From Desulforamulus ferrireducens (GTDB taxonomy: Bacteria; Bacillota; Desulfotomaculia; Desulfotomaculales; Desulfotomaculaceae): DNA of 64,000 nt. The DNA lies in contig NZ_CP019698.1 in assembly GCF_002005145.1 (NCBI RefSeq), positions 1,240,001 through 1,304,000 on the forward strand. The letters are read 5' to 3'. The notes below the pieces were generated by a model. It was not told where the DNA came from. It searched no databases and saw nothing but the letters and a program-made list of their open reading frames with translations. The translations under genes and the position numbers were made by a program. This document shows positions 40,551-48,302 of this stretch, in pieces. The stretch's first letter is position 1, and the number at the start of each line of letters is the position of its first letter.

Positions 40551-42929
40551 ATGAAACTTGAACATACCATTGTCAGTGCAGAAAGGCTAAGACGCCGTTG
40601 CCTGCCGGAGGAACTGGAGTTTTGTGAAAGCTCAGCAGACGTGCCCCCTCTCAAGGATTTTATAGGTCAGGAGAGGGCTGTGCGGGCCATGCAGTTTGGC
40701 CTTAATATGAAGGCCCATGGCTACAATATTTTTGTGGCTGGTCCAGTGGGTACCGGTAAGACAACCTATACCCAAACTGTGGTCACCCAGTTTGCCGCTA
40801 AGGAAGAAGTGCCCGGAGATTGGTGCCTTATTTATAACTTTCAAAATCCGGATGTGCCTTTGGCTGTGACTTTACCCGCCGGCATGGGTGCTAAGTTTAA
40901 GCAAGACATGGCTGATTTGACCTATAAAATGAAAACAACCCTGGCCAAATTATTTGAGGGAAAAGAGTATAGTCAGAAAAAAAATGAGGTTATTCAGGAA
41001 ATTACCAAAAAAATAGATGGAAGTTTGGAAAAGCTTAAGGAAGATGCCCAAGCGGCAAATTTTTTAATGAAAACCACAGAACAGGGGATTTTCTTTGTAC
41101 CTTTAAAAGAGGATAGGCCCTTAACCAAGGAACAATATGAGGCCTTATCCACCGAAGAAAAAGAAGGGCTGGAGCAGACTTTAAAGGAACTGCAACAGAG
41201 AACAGAGGAAATTGCCTACCATAGCAAGCTGTTAGAAAAAGAAGCAGAACAAGTAGTTAGTGAATTGGATACTAAGTTGGTACAGGAAAGTGTCGGTCCT
41301 CTGGTTAAAAAATTACAAAAGAAATACAAGGATGTTCCCAAGATACAGGCTTTTCTTAAAGGTTTGGTGGAGGATATCACCAGCAATATCAGGTGTCTGG
41401 CCGATGAAGAGGATACTAATAAAGATGCATTGTACGAGGAATTGTATAAGAAGTACCGAGTTAATCTACTGGTAAATAACCAATTTACTGTGGGAGCTCC
41501 GGTGGTGGTGGAGACCAACCCCCATTACTATAATTTATTTGGTAAGATTGAATATCGCAGCCAAATGGGTTCGGTAAATACTGACTTTACCATGATTAAA
41601 GCCGGTGCCCTGCATCGTGCCAATGGCGGTTATTTAATTCTGCAAGCCAAAGATCTGCTGGCTGACCCCAATTGTTGGGAGACATTAAAAAAGTCTTTGA
41701 AGAACCGCCAGGTATTGATCGAAAATATTGGTGAACAGTACCGCTCAGTGCCTACCGCTAGTTTAAGCCCCGAGCCCATCCCTTTAAATGTTAAGGTGAT
41801 TTTGATTGGCACTCCTAAAATCTATAATCTGCTGCAACAGGCTGATGAAGATTTTGCCAAGTACTTTAAAGTGATGGTGGATTTTGAGGTAGTCATGCCC
41901 CGCACACCGGAAAATCTCCGAAATTATGTGGCCTTTGTGGGTTCGGTTTGCCGACGGGAGAAACTACCCCATTTTGATAAATCTGCCCTGGCAGAATTGA
42001 TTGAGTATGGTTCCCGTTTGGCCGGTAACCAGAAAAAACTGTCCACCCAATTTAATGAAGTGGTGGAAATCATTTTGGAGGCAGCCTCCTGGGCACAGAT
42101 GGCCGGGGCTGAGATGGTCAGCGGAGAATTTGTACGCCAAGCCATTAAGGAAAAAATATACCGCTCGCGGCGGGTGGAGGAACGCTTACAGGAATTAATT
42201 CTCCGTGGCAAAATACTGGTGGACACTGCCGGTTCAGTGGTGGGGCAAATTAATGGTTTAGCGGTGTTGGATGTGGGCAATTATGCCTTTGGCAAACCCT
42301 CACGTATTACAGCTAAAACATATATGGGTCAAGAGGGACTGGTTAATATCGAGCGTGAAACCGAGATGAGCGGTAGTATTCACGCTAAGGGAGTATTAAC
42401 CTTAACCGGCTTCCTGGGGCATATGTTTGCCCAAAATAAACCTCTTAGCCTTTCAGCTCGCATTACCTTTGAACAGCTCTATGAAGGGGTAGAGGGAGAT
42501 AGCGCCTCCAGTGCGGAACTCTATGCACTGCTTTCCAGCCTTGCTGAGGTGCCGATCAAACAATGCCTGGCGGTAACAGGTTCCGTTAACCAAAACGGAG
42601 AAATTCAACCCATCGGAGGGGTTACGGAAAAGATTGAGGGCTTCTTTGAAGTGTGTCAGGCCAGGGGGTTAACCGGGGAACAGGGAGTGATCATTCCGGT
42701 ACAAAATGTGGACAATGTGATGCTCAGCCACGAAGTAGTAGAAGCGGTGGAAAAAGGTCTGTTTCATATTTATGCCATCTCCCGGGTGGAAGAGGGCATT
42801 GAGTTACTCACTGGTATGCCTGCTGGTGAGCGTTTACCGGATGGTGGCTACCCGGAGAATACCATTTACTACCTAGTAGATCAAAAGTTACAGCATTTTA
42901 CCGAAGGGCTTTGTCAATATAGCAAATAA
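40551..42929 (+). CDS. Lon-like ATP-dependent protease (AAA + S16 domains)
   Basis: 792 residues. An N-terminal helical domain leads to Walker A FVAGPVGTGKTTYTQ near residue 70. A long coiled-coil insertion occupies about 130-260. The AAA module resumes with VETNPHYYNLFGKIEYRS, AGALHRANGGYLILQAKDLL (Walker B-like) and LIGTPKIYNLL. The C-terminal S16 protease has the catalytic Ser in EGDSASSAELYALLSS and Lys in IGGVTEKIEGFFEV. This is the AAA_32-type Lon found in many Firmicutes and Proteobacteria, distinct from classical LonA. GTGGAGG precedes ATG. It may degrade misfolded or regulatory proteins. A long hairpin terminator follows. Confidence 0.92.
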   Translation: MKLEHTIVSAERLRRRCLPEELEFCESSADVPPLKDFIGQERAVRAMQFGLNMKAHGYNIFVAGPVGTGKTTYTQTVVTQFAAKEEVPGDWCLIYNFQNPDVPLAVTLPAGMGAKFKQDMADLTYKMKTTLAKLFEGKEYSQKKNEVIQEITKKIDGSLEKLKEDAQAANFLMKTTEQGIFFVPLKEDRPLTKEQYEALSTEEKEGLEQTLKELQQRTEEIAYHSKLLEKEAEQVVSELDTKLVQESVGPLVKKLQKKYKDVPKIQAFLKGLVEDITSNIRCLADEEDTNKDALYEELYKKYRVNLLVNNQFTVGAPVVVETNPHYYNLFGKIEYRSQMGSVNTDFTMIKAGALHRANGGYLILQAKDLLADPNCWETLKKSLKNRQVLIENIGEQYRSVPTASLSPEPIPLNVKVILIGTPKIYNLLQQADEDFAKYFKVMVDFEVVMPRTPENLRNYVAFVGSVCRREKLPHFDKSALAELIEYGSRLAGNQKKLSTQFNEVVEIILEAASWAQMAGAEMVSGEFVRQAIKEKIYRSRRVEERLQELILRGKILVDTAGSVVGQINGLAVLDVGNYAFGKPSRITAKTYMGQEGLVNIERETEMSGSIHAKGVLTLTGFLGHMFAQNKPLSLSARITFEQLYEGVEGDSASSAELYALLSSLAEVPIKQCLAVTGSVNQNGEIQPIGGVTEKIEGFFEVCQARGLTGEQGVIIPVQNVDNVMLSHEVVEAVEKGLFHIYAISRVEEGIELLTGMPAGERLPDGGYPENTIYYLVDQKLQHFTEGLCQYSK

Positions 42930-42930
42930 A

Positions 42931-42976
42931 AAACGGGAATGCACGGTCTTGACAAGACTGTGCATTCCCGTTTTTT
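42931..42976 (+). terminator. Terminator of the Lon-like gene
   Basis: AAACGGGAATGCAC and GTGCATTCCCGTTT with an inner GTCTTGACAAGAC stem, then TTTT. Very strong. Confidence 0.92.
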
Positions 42977-43052
42977 GGGACAAATCACATCTTTAGGAAC
43001 GTTAACATATTTTATACAAACTTATGCTAATGTGCTATAAAGGAGGGGTATC

Positions 43053-43994
43053 ATGGCAGTCCTGCGCGTTCCTAAGGGATATTGCACCATACAAGAAGCA
43101 GTTAATGCTGCCAGACCAGGTGATGTCATTCTGGTAGATGAAGGAACCTACCCGGAGCAGGTTATCATTGATAAAAATAATATCTGTTTGGTGGCTAGGT
43201 GTCGCAATGCCGTCTTGGATGGCAATTGTCTTTGGGATTTTGGGTTTATCTTAAACAATGTTGTGGGAGTAGAGATAAAGGATTTTACTATTAAGAATTA
43301 TGACTTGGCAGGTATTTTTCTTCTTGGTGGGCAGGCCAACCGCATAATTAATAACAACATCAAGAAGAATGATCTGGCAGGGATTGTCCTGAGCGGCTCT
43401 AATAGAAATTTGATCTCCAGGAATACAATAAGAGAAAATAAATTTGGCATTCTCGGTCTTGATATAGATCAAAATTGGCTGGTTAAAAATAGGGTTTACA
43501 AAAATTGCCAAAGCGGTATCGTGTTAGGCCTAGGCAACTCGGGTTGTAACGATAATGCTTTAATCAATAATTCTTCGGTGGGTAATGCAAGCATTGGCAT
43601 ATTAGCGCTGGGTTGCAATAACCTGCTGCTGCAAAATCAGGTACTCCAAAACGAGCTGGGTATCTTGGCAGTGGATGACCATAATGTGCTACAAGGTAAC
43701 ATAGTGAAAAGAAATAATTGTGATGCTGTCTTAGCTGTCAATGCAGATAACCTCTATATTGCCAATAACTTAATTAGTAATAACTGTGGCACTGGTATCC
43801 AGCTGGTCAATAACGAATTTGATATTATTGAAGAAAATAAAATTGTCCTCAACAAGGATTCTGGCATTAAAGGTTCGGTGGACTCGATAAACAATATCAT
43901 CATTAGGAACTGGATTCAACTAAATACACCCTGTAATATCGATCTGATGAATCCCGATAATAACGTAATAAATTACCGCTTGTTTAAATCTTAA
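43053..43994 (+). CDS. Right-handed beta-helix (NosD-like) repeat protein
   Basis: 313 residues, largely parallel beta-helix repeats of about 22 residues rich in Asn: LAGIFLLGGQANRIINNNI, LAGIVLSGSNRNLISRNTI, FGILGLDIDQNWLVKNRVY, SGIVLGLGNSGCNDNALI, LGILAVDDHNVLQGNIV, GIQLVNNEFDIIEENKI. The N-terminus (YCTIQEAVNAARPGDVILVDEGTYPEQVIIDK) is the usual cap of NosD/pectate-lyase-like folds. There is no signal peptide, so the protein is likely cytoplasmic or spore-associated rather than exported. AGGAGGGG lies about 7 bases before ATG. A small gene follows after 13 bases and may be cotranscribed. Confidence 0.85.
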   Translation: MAVLRVPKGYCTIQEAVNAARPGDVILVDEGTYPEQVIIDKNNICLVARCRNAVLDGNCLWDFGFILNNVVGVEIKDFTIKNYDLAGIFLLGGQANRIINNNIKKNDLAGIVLSGSNRNLISRNTIRENKFGILGLDIDQNWLVKNRVYKNCQSGIVLGLGNSGCNDNALINNSSVGNASIGILALGCNNLLLQNQVLQNELGILAVDDHNVLQGNIVKRNNCDAVLAVNADNLYIANNLISNNCGTGIQLVNNEFDIIEENKIVLNKDSGIKGSVDSINNIIIRNWIQLNTPCNIDLMNPDNNVINYRLFKS

Positions 43995-44007
43995 GGGAGG
44001 TGCTACC

Positions 44008-44178
44008 TTGAGTAATCAGGATTTCTATGCTGGTTTATTTAAGCCTTACCAAGAGGGGTTAAAGAAGCTTAAAGGAGTGCAGGGTTTACCGGAGATTGTG
44101 CTGGATAATTATAAGGCCATTAAGGAAAAAGCTGAGCAACATGAGCAAAAAATGAGAATCGGGAGTAAGCAGGCTTAA
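44008..44178 (+). CDS. Small protein, 56 residues, unknown function
   Basis: TTG 44008 to TAA 44178 encodes MSNQDFYAGLFKPYQEGLKK, then LKGVQGLPEIVLDNYKAIKE and KAEQHEQKMRIGSKQA. AGGGAGG lies 7-8 bases upstream and decides the start. It is soluble, helical and Lys/Glu-rich, with no Cys. It follows the beta-helix gene by 13 bases and precedes a terminator, so it belongs to that transcript. I do not recognise the family; the YAGLFKPYQEGL segment is faintly reminiscent of phasin-type helices, but I would not name it on that. Confidence 0.6.
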   Translation: MSNQDFYAGLFKPYQEGLKKLKGVQGLPEIVLDNYKAIKEKAEQHEQKMRIGSKQA

Positions 44179-44190
44179 ATGAAGGGATAA

Positions 44191-44225
44191 AATGTACGGC
44201 TGAATTTTTGCTGTACATTTTTTTA
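44191..44225 (+). terminator. Terminator after the small gene
   Basis: AATGTACGGC, loop TGAATTTTT, GCTGTACATT, then TTTTTT. One G:T pair in the stem. Confidence 0.87.
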
Positions 44226-44352
44226 TGTGGCAAAAGTTAGTATAATAAGAATAATGGTACTTATTGTCGTATTAAGACAAATGGGACGGACTTATGAGTG
44301 TAAAGGAACCTGCTAGACTTTGGTAATAAAATGTGGAAAGAGGTAGTTCAAA

Positions 44353-45645
44353 CTGGGTCATATAGAAAACTCGGATCGGGAGTACCAACTGTTACAAAAA
44401 CGCTTGGATCATTGCATCGAGGGGGCACCTAACTCGCCGGTATTTATTAGCATATTAAAAATGCTCTTTACCCAGGCAGAGGCAAATTTGGCCAGACAGA
44501 TTCCCCTCAGACCCACTCCTCTGCCGAAATTGGCTAAGAAGATAGGCATGCCAGTGGAGGCATTGGAGGAAAAAATCACTGACATGGCCCGGCGGGGGTT
44601 GGTTTTTGATGCGGAACATAAGGGTCAGCGCTATGTTGTGCTGGCACCGGTGGTTATTGGTTTTTTTGAATTTACCTTTATGCGTACCAGGGACAACCTG
44701 CCCATGGCAGAGCTGGCCAAACTTTTTGACCAGTACATGATGCAGGATGATAAATTCGCCCATGGCGTTTTTGCCGGCCAGACACAAATAGGACGCTCAC
44801 TGGTGCGGGAAGAAGCCCTGCCAGACAGTGATTATGCAGAGATCTTAGATTGGGAGCGGGCCAGTTATATCATAGAAAGCGCCAGCCGGGTGGGACTTTC
44901 CCTTTGTGCCTGCCGCCATAAGGCAGAACACCTGGGAAAAGCCTGTGACAAACCGCAGCAAACCTGCCTTACCTTAAATAATGGAGCCAAGATATTAATT
45001 CAAAATGGCTTAGCGGAAGAGATATCCAAAGCCAAGGCCCTGAGTATTTTGCAACAATGTAAAGAACAGGGGTTGGCCCAGACCGCTGATAACGTACAAA
45101 GAAATGTTGGTTACATCTGTAATTGTTGCGGTTGCTGCTGTGGTATGTTCAAGGCCATGAAAACCTTTAATCTCAATAAAGCCATTGTTTCCTCCAACTG
45201 GGTGATGCAAATAGAGCAGAGCAAGTGTACTGGTTGCGGTGCCTGTACCAGAATTTGCCCCCTGGGCATTATTTCCTTGCAGGAGGAAGTCATAGGCGAT
45301 AAGAAAAGGAGGAAAGCCTCATGCTCAGAGGATATCTGCCTGGGCTGTGGAGTTTGTTATGCCTCCTGCAAATTTGGTGCAATTTCCTTGCGACCCCGCA
45401 GTCAGCGAGTTTTTACCCCGGAGACCACCTTTGATAAAATCATAATGATGGCCATTGAACGGGGCAAACTTACCAATCTAATCTTTGATGATCCCAGTCG
45501 CCTCAGCCACCGGGCATTGGGCCGGGTGATGAACATTATTGAAAAATCCCCACCGGTGAAGGCGGTTATCAATTCACAACCATTTAAATCAGTCTTTCTA
45601 AATACCATCCTAGCTAAAGTAAAAAAGCTGGCCGATGATTATTAA
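44353..45645 (+). CDS. 4Fe-4S ferredoxin protein with N-terminal winged helix
   Basis: About 430 residues. Residues 30-100 form a winged-helix-like region (ISILKMLFTQAEANLARQIPL, then KLAKKIGMPVEALEEKITDMARRGLV). A central domain has CACRHKAEHLGKACDKPQQTC and CNCCGCCCGMFKAMKTF. The C-terminus has two clusters, CTGCGACTRICPLGI and CLGCGVCYASCKFGA. Relatives are single-gene Fe-S proteins of anaerobes with unknown partners. The frame is open upstream of TTG 44404 and the homologous region (YQLLQKRLD) lies there, so translation probably starts at CTG 44353, 9 bases after AAAGAGG; no ATG or GTG is available. It is preceded by a promoter-like TATAAT near 44240. Confidence 0.8.
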   Translation: MGHIENSDREYQLLQKRLDHCIEGAPNSPVFISILKMLFTQAEANLARQIPLRPTPLPKLAKKIGMPVEALEEKITDMARRGLVFDAEHKGQRYVVLAPVVIGFFEFTFMRTRDNLPMAELAKLFDQYMMQDDKFAHGVFAGQTQIGRSLVREEALPDSDYAEILDWERASYIIESASRVGLSLCACRHKAEHLGKACDKPQQTCLTLNNGAKILIQNGLAEEISKAKALSILQQCKEQGLAQTADNVQRNVGYICNCCGCCCGMFKAMKTFNLNKAIVSSNWVMQIEQSKCTGCGACTRICPLGIISLQEEVIGDKKRRKASCSEDICLGCGVCYASCKFGAISLRPRSQRVFTPETTFDKIIMMAIERGKLTNLIFDDPSRLSHRALGRVMNIIEKSPPVKAVINSQPFKSVFLNTILAKVKKLADDY

Positions 45646-45678
45646 AGAGTGTCAAGGGGATGGTTATCTTGACACTCT
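45646..45678 (+). terminator. Hairpin after the ferredoxin gene
   Basis: AGAGTGTCAAG (45646-45656) and CTTGACACTCT (45668-45678) form a perfect 11-bp stem just past the stop. It is followed by CCCCTT, so termination without a T-run is uncertain. Confidence 0.6.
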
Positions 45679-45720
45679 CCCCTTAACACTGGTGGTTTAC
45701 ATTTAACGGAGGTGACTGAC

Positions 45721-46680
45721 TTGAAGACATGTCCATCTGTATTAGAAGCTATCGGCAACACACCTATCATTGAATTATCCCGCATTGCCAAGGATTTGCC
45801 CGGCCGTATCTTTGCCAAGGCTGAATTTATGAATCCCACAGGCAGCATGAAGGACCGCATCGCCCTGAAAATGATTGAACAGGCGGAACAAGAGGGTAAA
45901 TTGCAACCTGGGTCTATTGTGATAGAAGAAACCAGCGGCAATACCGGTATTGGCCTAGCCATGGTTTGTGCCATCAAAGGTTATCAATTTATTGCTGTCA
46001 TGTCCGCAGGTAACAGCCCCGAGCGTCGGCAGATTTTAGAAGCTATGGGAGCTAAGGTGGAGTTGGTACCACAAACACCTGATGGCAAGCCGGGGCAGGT
46101 AACAGGGGAGGACTTGGCTTTAGTGGAAAAAAGGGCCCGGGAGATGGCAGAAGAAATGGGTGCCTTTTTAGTTAACCAATTCCACAACCCTGACAACTGC
46201 CTGGCCCATTATGAGACCACAGCCCAGGAAATTTGGCAGCAAATGGACGGCAAGATTGATTATTTCCTGGATGTGGTTGGTACTTCCGGCACCTTTACCG
46301 GTATTGCCAGGGCCCTGAAGGAAAAGGACCCCAACATTCAGTGCTGGGTGGTGGAGCCTGCCACCGCAGCTGTGTTGGCTGGTAAACCAGTCACTAATCC
46401 CCGGCATGTGCTGCAAGGCTCCAGCTATGCCAAAGTTCCTGATCTCTGGGATCCTGCAGTTTGCGACGGCTATATCACCGTGAGTGATGGGGAAGCCATC
46501 CGTTCAGCCCGACGTTTGGCCACGGAAGAGGGTTTGCTCTGTGGTTATACAGCGGGAGGCAATGTGGCAGCAGCCACCAGAATTGCCGGTTGGTGCGATC
46601 CTGGGGCCAGAATTGTCACCATTTTATGTGATAGTGGGATGAAGTATTTAAGTACAGATCTCTTTAAGGCCAAAGGTTAA
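45721..46680 (+). CDS. cysK: Cysteine synthase family PLP enzyme
   Basis: About 319 residues of the fold-type II beta-family. PLP Lys lies in NPTGSMKDRIALKMIE; the substrate loop is EETSGNTGIGLAMVCAIKGY; the phosphate loop is VGTSGTFTGIARALKE; the C-terminal GYTAGGNVAAA and LCDSGMKYLSTDLF fit. It makes cysteine from O-acetylserine (or O-phosphoserine) and sulfide. The PTGSMKDR form, with Met rather than Val or Ile before Lys, also occurs in cystathionine beta-synthase-like relatives, so some substrate doubt remains. GGAGG is 8 bases from TTG 45721; GTG 45712 overlaps the SD. The selenoprotein gene downstream has its own promoter. Confidence 0.88.
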   Translation: MKTCPSVLEAIGNTPIIELSRIAKDLPGRIFAKAEFMNPTGSMKDRIALKMIEQAEQEGKLQPGSIVIEETSGNTGIGLAMVCAIKGYQFIAVMSAGNSPERRQILEAMGAKVELVPQTPDGKPGQVTGEDLALVEKRAREMAEEMGAFLVNQFHNPDNCLAHYETTAQEIWQQMDGKIDYFLDVVGTSGTFTGIARALKEKDPNIQCWVVEPATAAVLAGKPVTNPRHVLQGSSYAKVPDLWDPAVCDGYITVSDGEAIRSARRLATEEGLLCGYTAGGNVAAATRIAGWCDPGARIVTILCDSGMKYLSTDLFKAKG

Positions 46681-46700
46681 AGGCCTAGAACAATTTTTTC

Positions 46701-46754
46701 TTGCATTAATCCAGGAATTTAGTGGTATAATGAAACTTGGTAAATTTATCAAGT
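46701..46754 (+). promoter_or_regulatory. Promoter and palindromic operator of the SelW-like gene
   Basis: TTGCAT (46701-46706), 19-base spacer, TATAAT (46726-46731). At 46735-46754, ACTTGG TAAATTTA TCAAGT is a 20-base palindrome with one mismatched pair, covering the expected transcription start. Confidence 0.6.
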
Positions 46755-46770
46755 CAAGGGAGGCTATATA

Positions 46771-47010
46771 ATGGCTGGGGAAGTTAAGTTATCTATTGAG
46801 TACTGTACTGCTTGAGGTTATCTGCCAAAGGCAGCCGGTCTGGCTGAAATACTTTTACGGTTATACAAAAATAAAATTAGTTCCTTCGAATTAATCCCCT
46901 CCAGCGGTGGAGTATTTGAAGTTAAGAAAAATGGCGAGCTTATTTTCTCTAAGAAGGCACTGGGCAGATTCCCAGAAAAGGAAGAGATAATAGCTAAATT
47001 AGATTTATAG
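46771..47010 (+). CDS. SelW/Rdx-family selenoprotein (CxxU motif)
   Basis: 79 residues including selenocysteine. MAGEVKLSIEYCTAUGYLPK carries the redox motif CxxU, with TGA at 46813-46815. The rest (AAGLAEILLRLYKNKISSFELIPSSGGVFEVKKNGELIFSKKALGRFPEKEEI) is the Rdx fold (SelW/SelT/SelH) with the conserved G-x-FEV and LIFSK strand pair. Relatives with Cys have CxxC in the same place, so UGA as Sec is the simplest reading. The downstream hairpin matches a SECIS. AGGGAGG lies about 8 bases before ATG. Rdx proteins are thioredoxin-like thiol/selenol redox proteins. The gene has its own promoter and a bidirectional terminator, and lies after cysK. Without recoding it would be a 14-residue peptide. 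Confidence 0.93.
46813..46846 (+). promoter_or_regulatory. UGA codon and SECIS-like hairpin in the SelW-like gene
   Basis: CAGCC (46832-46836), loop GGTCT, GGCTG (46842-46846). The apical GGUCU is the same as in the E. coli fdhF SECIS. The loop begins about 21 bases after the UGA, in the range accepted by bacterial SelB. A competing CTGCC-AAA-GGCAG hairpin at 46822-46834 overlaps its 5' arm. Confidence 0.82.
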
Positions 47011-47018
47011 ATAATGCT

Positions 47019-47060
47019 AAAAATAAAAGTTTCCCAACAACCGGGAAACTTTTATTTTTT
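47019..47060. terminator. Bidirectional terminator between selW-like and VanW/G5-like genes
   Basis: AAATAAAAGTTTCCC (47021-47035) and GGGAAACTTTTATTT (47043-47057), 15-bp perfect stem with A and T tracts at both ends. Confidence 0.9.
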
Positions 47061-48086
47061 GACAATACCCTTTGTATTTATCTTTGGGCCAACTGCTATT
47101 ATTTCAGACTCTGGCTCCACAACATTTTCGGAAATGAGCTGTCGCTGTACTTCTTTGCCGTTTTCCAAGGTGACTTCATAGGTTTTTAACCTATATCCAT
47201 CACGTCCCGGACGCTGCACCAGGACTTGACCAGGGGCTAAGTTTGCCTGTTCAATATATTCCCGGCTGGCTTTATTCACCACTCGTTCGGTTTCAATTTT
47301 AACCAAACGTGAGGTAGCTCCTTCCCGGTGACCAAAAATACTAACTATTACTTTGCTTTGTTGAACCTGGCTGTTAATAAGTATAGGAAAGTCAGTGCTA
47401 TTCAGAAATTTAAAATCTATTATATCCCCGGCCAGGGTGGCATCCTTACCCGGAGGCGCATAGGGTACAGGCAGACTATGTTCAAAGGCCACGGGTTCCT
47501 CGGGAGTAACCTCAGCCACAGGCTGTTCAAAGGCCACGGGTTCCTCGGGGGTAACCTCAGCCACAGGCTGGTCAAAGGCCACAGCTTCTTCAGGAGTAGT
47601 CTCAACCACAGGTTGTACTACCACAACAGGCTCAGTAGAAATCTCGTTAGCTTTCTTATCTGCCGTTACCTCTAAATAACCCTTATCCTTAGCTTGAGTC
47701 TCCACAGGTAGGGTTTTAATTAATACTGTGGCACCATCCTCTTGATAGTTCCCTTTCTGTATACCGTCTATTAGTATATCCTGATTCTCAACATAGAGTT
47801 CCGGTATTTTTGCTTCCCCATTATCCGGTATTGAGGTGTCGGTACTGTCTTGCTTCTCCCAACGTGGGTCCAATCTTGAAATGGTGACACCTAAAAACAA
47901 AAGTAATACGCTAACTATCATAACTACCTGTAACAAGGATAGCTTGGCCTGGAGTAGGGGATAAATTAAGCCAATAATAAAAGTACCGATGGAAGCTCGG
48001 ATAGCTATATTGGTGGAGAAAATCTTTTTACACGGAAAAAATAATAAAAAAGATAAGGATCCTAGCGAAAGCCAGTAAACCCACAT
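47052..48086 (-). CDS. VanW/G5-domain-like cell-surface protein with Pro/Glu repeat linker
   Basis: About 344 residues. Two N-terminal hydrophobic segments (WLSLGSLSFLLFFPC; TFIIGLIYPLLQAKLSLLQVVMIVSVLLLFLG) anchor the protein. A low-complexity linker at about 150-225 contains three copies of a 15-residue unit (QPVAEVTPEEPVAFE type). The next part, DIIDFKFLNSTDFPILINSQV, then VSIFGHREG, resembles the end of VanW proteins, and the C-terminus (VNKASREYIEQANLAPGQVLVQRPGRDGYRLKTYEVTLENGKEV) resembles a G5 domain, which binds peptidoglycan or heparin-like sugars. The SD GGAGG touches ATG 48092, so ATG 48086 is the better start. Role: probably wall-associated. Confidence 0.75.
   Translation of the reverse strand: MWVYWLSLGSLSFLLFFPCKKIFSTNIAIRASIGTFIIGLIYPLLQAKLSLLQVVMIVSVLLLFLGVTISRLDPRWEKQDSTDTSIPDNGEAKIPELYVENQDILIDGIQKGNYQEDGATVLIKTLPVETQAKDKGYLEVTADKKANEISTEPVVVVQPVVETTPEEAVAFDQPVAEVTPEEPVAFEQPVAEVTPEEPVAFEHSLPVPYAPPGKDATLAGDIIDFKFLNSTDFPILINSQVQQSKVIVSIFGHREGATSRLVKIETERVVNKASREYIEQANLAPGQVLVQRPGRDGYRLKTYEVTLENGKEVQRQLISENVVEPESEIIAVGPKINTKGIVKK
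47481..47615 (-). repeat. 45-bp tandem repeat, three copies, in the VanW/G5-like gene
   Basis: Units at 47481-47525, 47526-47570 and 47571-47615. The first two are nearly identical; the third has several changes (QPVVETTPEEAVAFD). All stay in frame, so copy number can vary without breaking the protein. Confidence 0.9.
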
Positions 48087-48219
48087 GTACATCCTCCGAC
48101 AAATTATGATAATAATATCTTAAAATCTTTTAAAACTATATAAAAATACGTCATTTCCCGCCATAAATCCTGCGTAAAACAATTATTTTAGAAAAAATCT
48201 ACAAAATCCAGTGCATATC

Positions 48220-48256
48220 TTATGGTTATTAGTAGGCAAACTACTAATAACCATAA
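48220..48256. promoter_or_regulatory. 16-bp perfect inverted repeat upstream of glycogen phosphorylase
   Basis: TTATGGTTATTAGTAG (48220-48235), loop GCAAA, CTACTAATAACCATAA (48241-48256). It lies 47 bases before the glgP start with no T-run after it, so an operator or a structured 5' leader is more likely than a terminator. Confidence 0.7.
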
Positions 48257-48302
48257 CCATGCCTTAGTTCCCAAGGTTAAAACATAACTGGAGGGTAAAA
48301 AT

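Noticed and set aside
47481-47615. Spaced repeats as a CRISPR array
   Set aside because: The units are contiguous with no spacers, in frame, and encode a Pro/Glu linker.
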